The notes beneath the pieces are model-generated. The model saw only the letters and a list, made by a program, of their open reading frames with translations. It was not told where the DNA came from and made no database searches. Below are positions 54,159 to 54,414 of a stretch of 54,414 nucleotides of DNA, piece after piece (position 1 is the first letter of the stretch; the number at the start of each line of letters is the position of its first letter). This stretch comes from Lysobacter sp. (GTDB lineage: Bacteria > Pseudomonadota > Gammaproteobacteria > Xanthomonadales > Xanthomonadaceae). The stretch covers positions 1 to 54,414 of the forward strand of contig JAHCAU010000024.1 of NCBI GenBank assembly GCA_019634715.1. Direction: 5' to 3'. The translations under genes and the position numbers were made by a program.

Positions 54159-54414
54159 CTAGGCGGTCGCGCCGCTCGTGAAGCGCTCGTAGCCGTTGGC
54201 CTCGAGCTCTTCGGCGAGTTCCGGGCCGCCGGATTCGACGATGCGGCCGTCGACGAAGACGTGCACGAAGTCGGGCTTGATGTAGCGCAGGATGCGCGTG
54301 TAGTGGGTGATCAACAGCACCCCGCCGTTCTCCTGCTCCTTGTAGCGGTTGACGCCCTCGGAGACGATGCGCAGCGCGTCGACGTCGAGGCCCGAGTCGG
54401 TCTCGTCGAGGACG
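54159..54414 (-). CDS. sufC: Fe-S assembly ATPase SufC, N-terminus outside window
   Basis: C-terminal 84 residues of SufC plus stop TAG at 54159; the rest lies beyond the right edge. Walker B/D-loop VLDETDSGLDVDAL and the switch histidine in LLITHYTRILRYI are present. The ending DFVHVFVDGRIVESGGPELA has actinobacterial style. It lies 21 bases upstream of sufS with no sufD between, which is the actinobacterial order (sufB-sufD-sufC-sufS); xanthomonads usually have sufD between sufC and sufS. Confidence 0.92.
   Translation of the reverse strand, partial: VLDETDSGLDVDALRIVSEGVNRYKEQENGGVLLITHYTRILRYIKPDFVHVFVDGRIVESGGPELAEELEANGYERFTSGATA

Overview
This window is high-GC DNA from a gammaproteobacterium, most likely of the Xanthomonadaceae/Lysobacteraceae (Lysobacter- or Luteimonas-like). 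Gene order supports this: rpoN-hpf-hprK-rapZ beside lptB-lptA-lptC-kdsC-kdsD, a purM-purN-DUF3108 block diverging from DUF2066-perM-hda, a murU-amgK pair diverging from manC, a full cys regulon, and dispersed repeats typical of the family (GGGAATC heptads, a GTAGGAGGGCC hairpin, a GGGGTCAGGTCCACTT palindrome). No rRNA, tRNA, CRISPR array, insertion sequence or complete prophage was seen.

Layout. 1-8 kb (minus strand): a YbaY-like lipoprotein, RapZ, HPr kinase, hibernation factor, sigma-54, LPS export (LptB/A/C) and Kdo synthesis (KdsC/KdsD). 8-10.3 kb (plus): ibaG and murA, then a small secreted protein. 10.5-14.4 kb (minus): two adjacent DUF3108 proteins, purN, a DUF2238 membrane protein and purM. 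14.5-18.4 kb (plus): DUF2066, an AI-2E/PerM permease, hda, then a lower-GC orphan gene with a beta-solenoid-like pattern. 18.6-23.3 kb: murU/amgK (peptidoglycan recycling), manC, a protein with two TonB-C-like repeats, and a HAD phosphatase. 23.3-35.7 kb: assimilatory sulfate reduction (cysK, cysG, cysB, cysH, cysI, cysJ, a TauE/SafE permease, cysD, cysNC).

35.7-39.2 kb is the least familiar region. It holds a 134-residue protein that reads as two CsrA-like units in one chain. A Cro/CI-S24-type regulator whose protease dyad appears lost is transcribed divergently, and a perfect TTGACA palindrome lies between them. A MASE1 membrane sensor with a degenerate output domain and a small secreted protein follow. 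39.6-43.8 kb: a GlsB/YeaQ protein, an M20 dipeptidase, a ComEA-like helix-hairpin-helix protein, a HutD-like protein, and an oxygen-sensing-type di-iron MBL protein behind a perfect FNR/ANR box.

43.8-51.9 kb is a siderophore/iron reduction cluster on the minus strand: TonB receptor behind a Fur-box-like site, PiuC-type dioxygenase, PepSY membrane protein, DUF2271, DUF4198, ApbE and a membrane-anchored diflavin reductase. It looks like a chain from NADPH to periplasmic flavin to ferric siderophore.

51.9-54.4 kb ends in a suf cluster (Rieske protein, GNAT, sufS, partial sufC). The last 65 or so codons of sufS look xanthomonad. The rest of sufS and the sufC fragment look actinobacterial in sequence and gene order. 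The junction near 53050 is therefore either interphylum recombination or an assembly chimera, and sequence beyond it should be used with caution. Family assignments rest on reading the sequence and on recalled family features; no database search was run.
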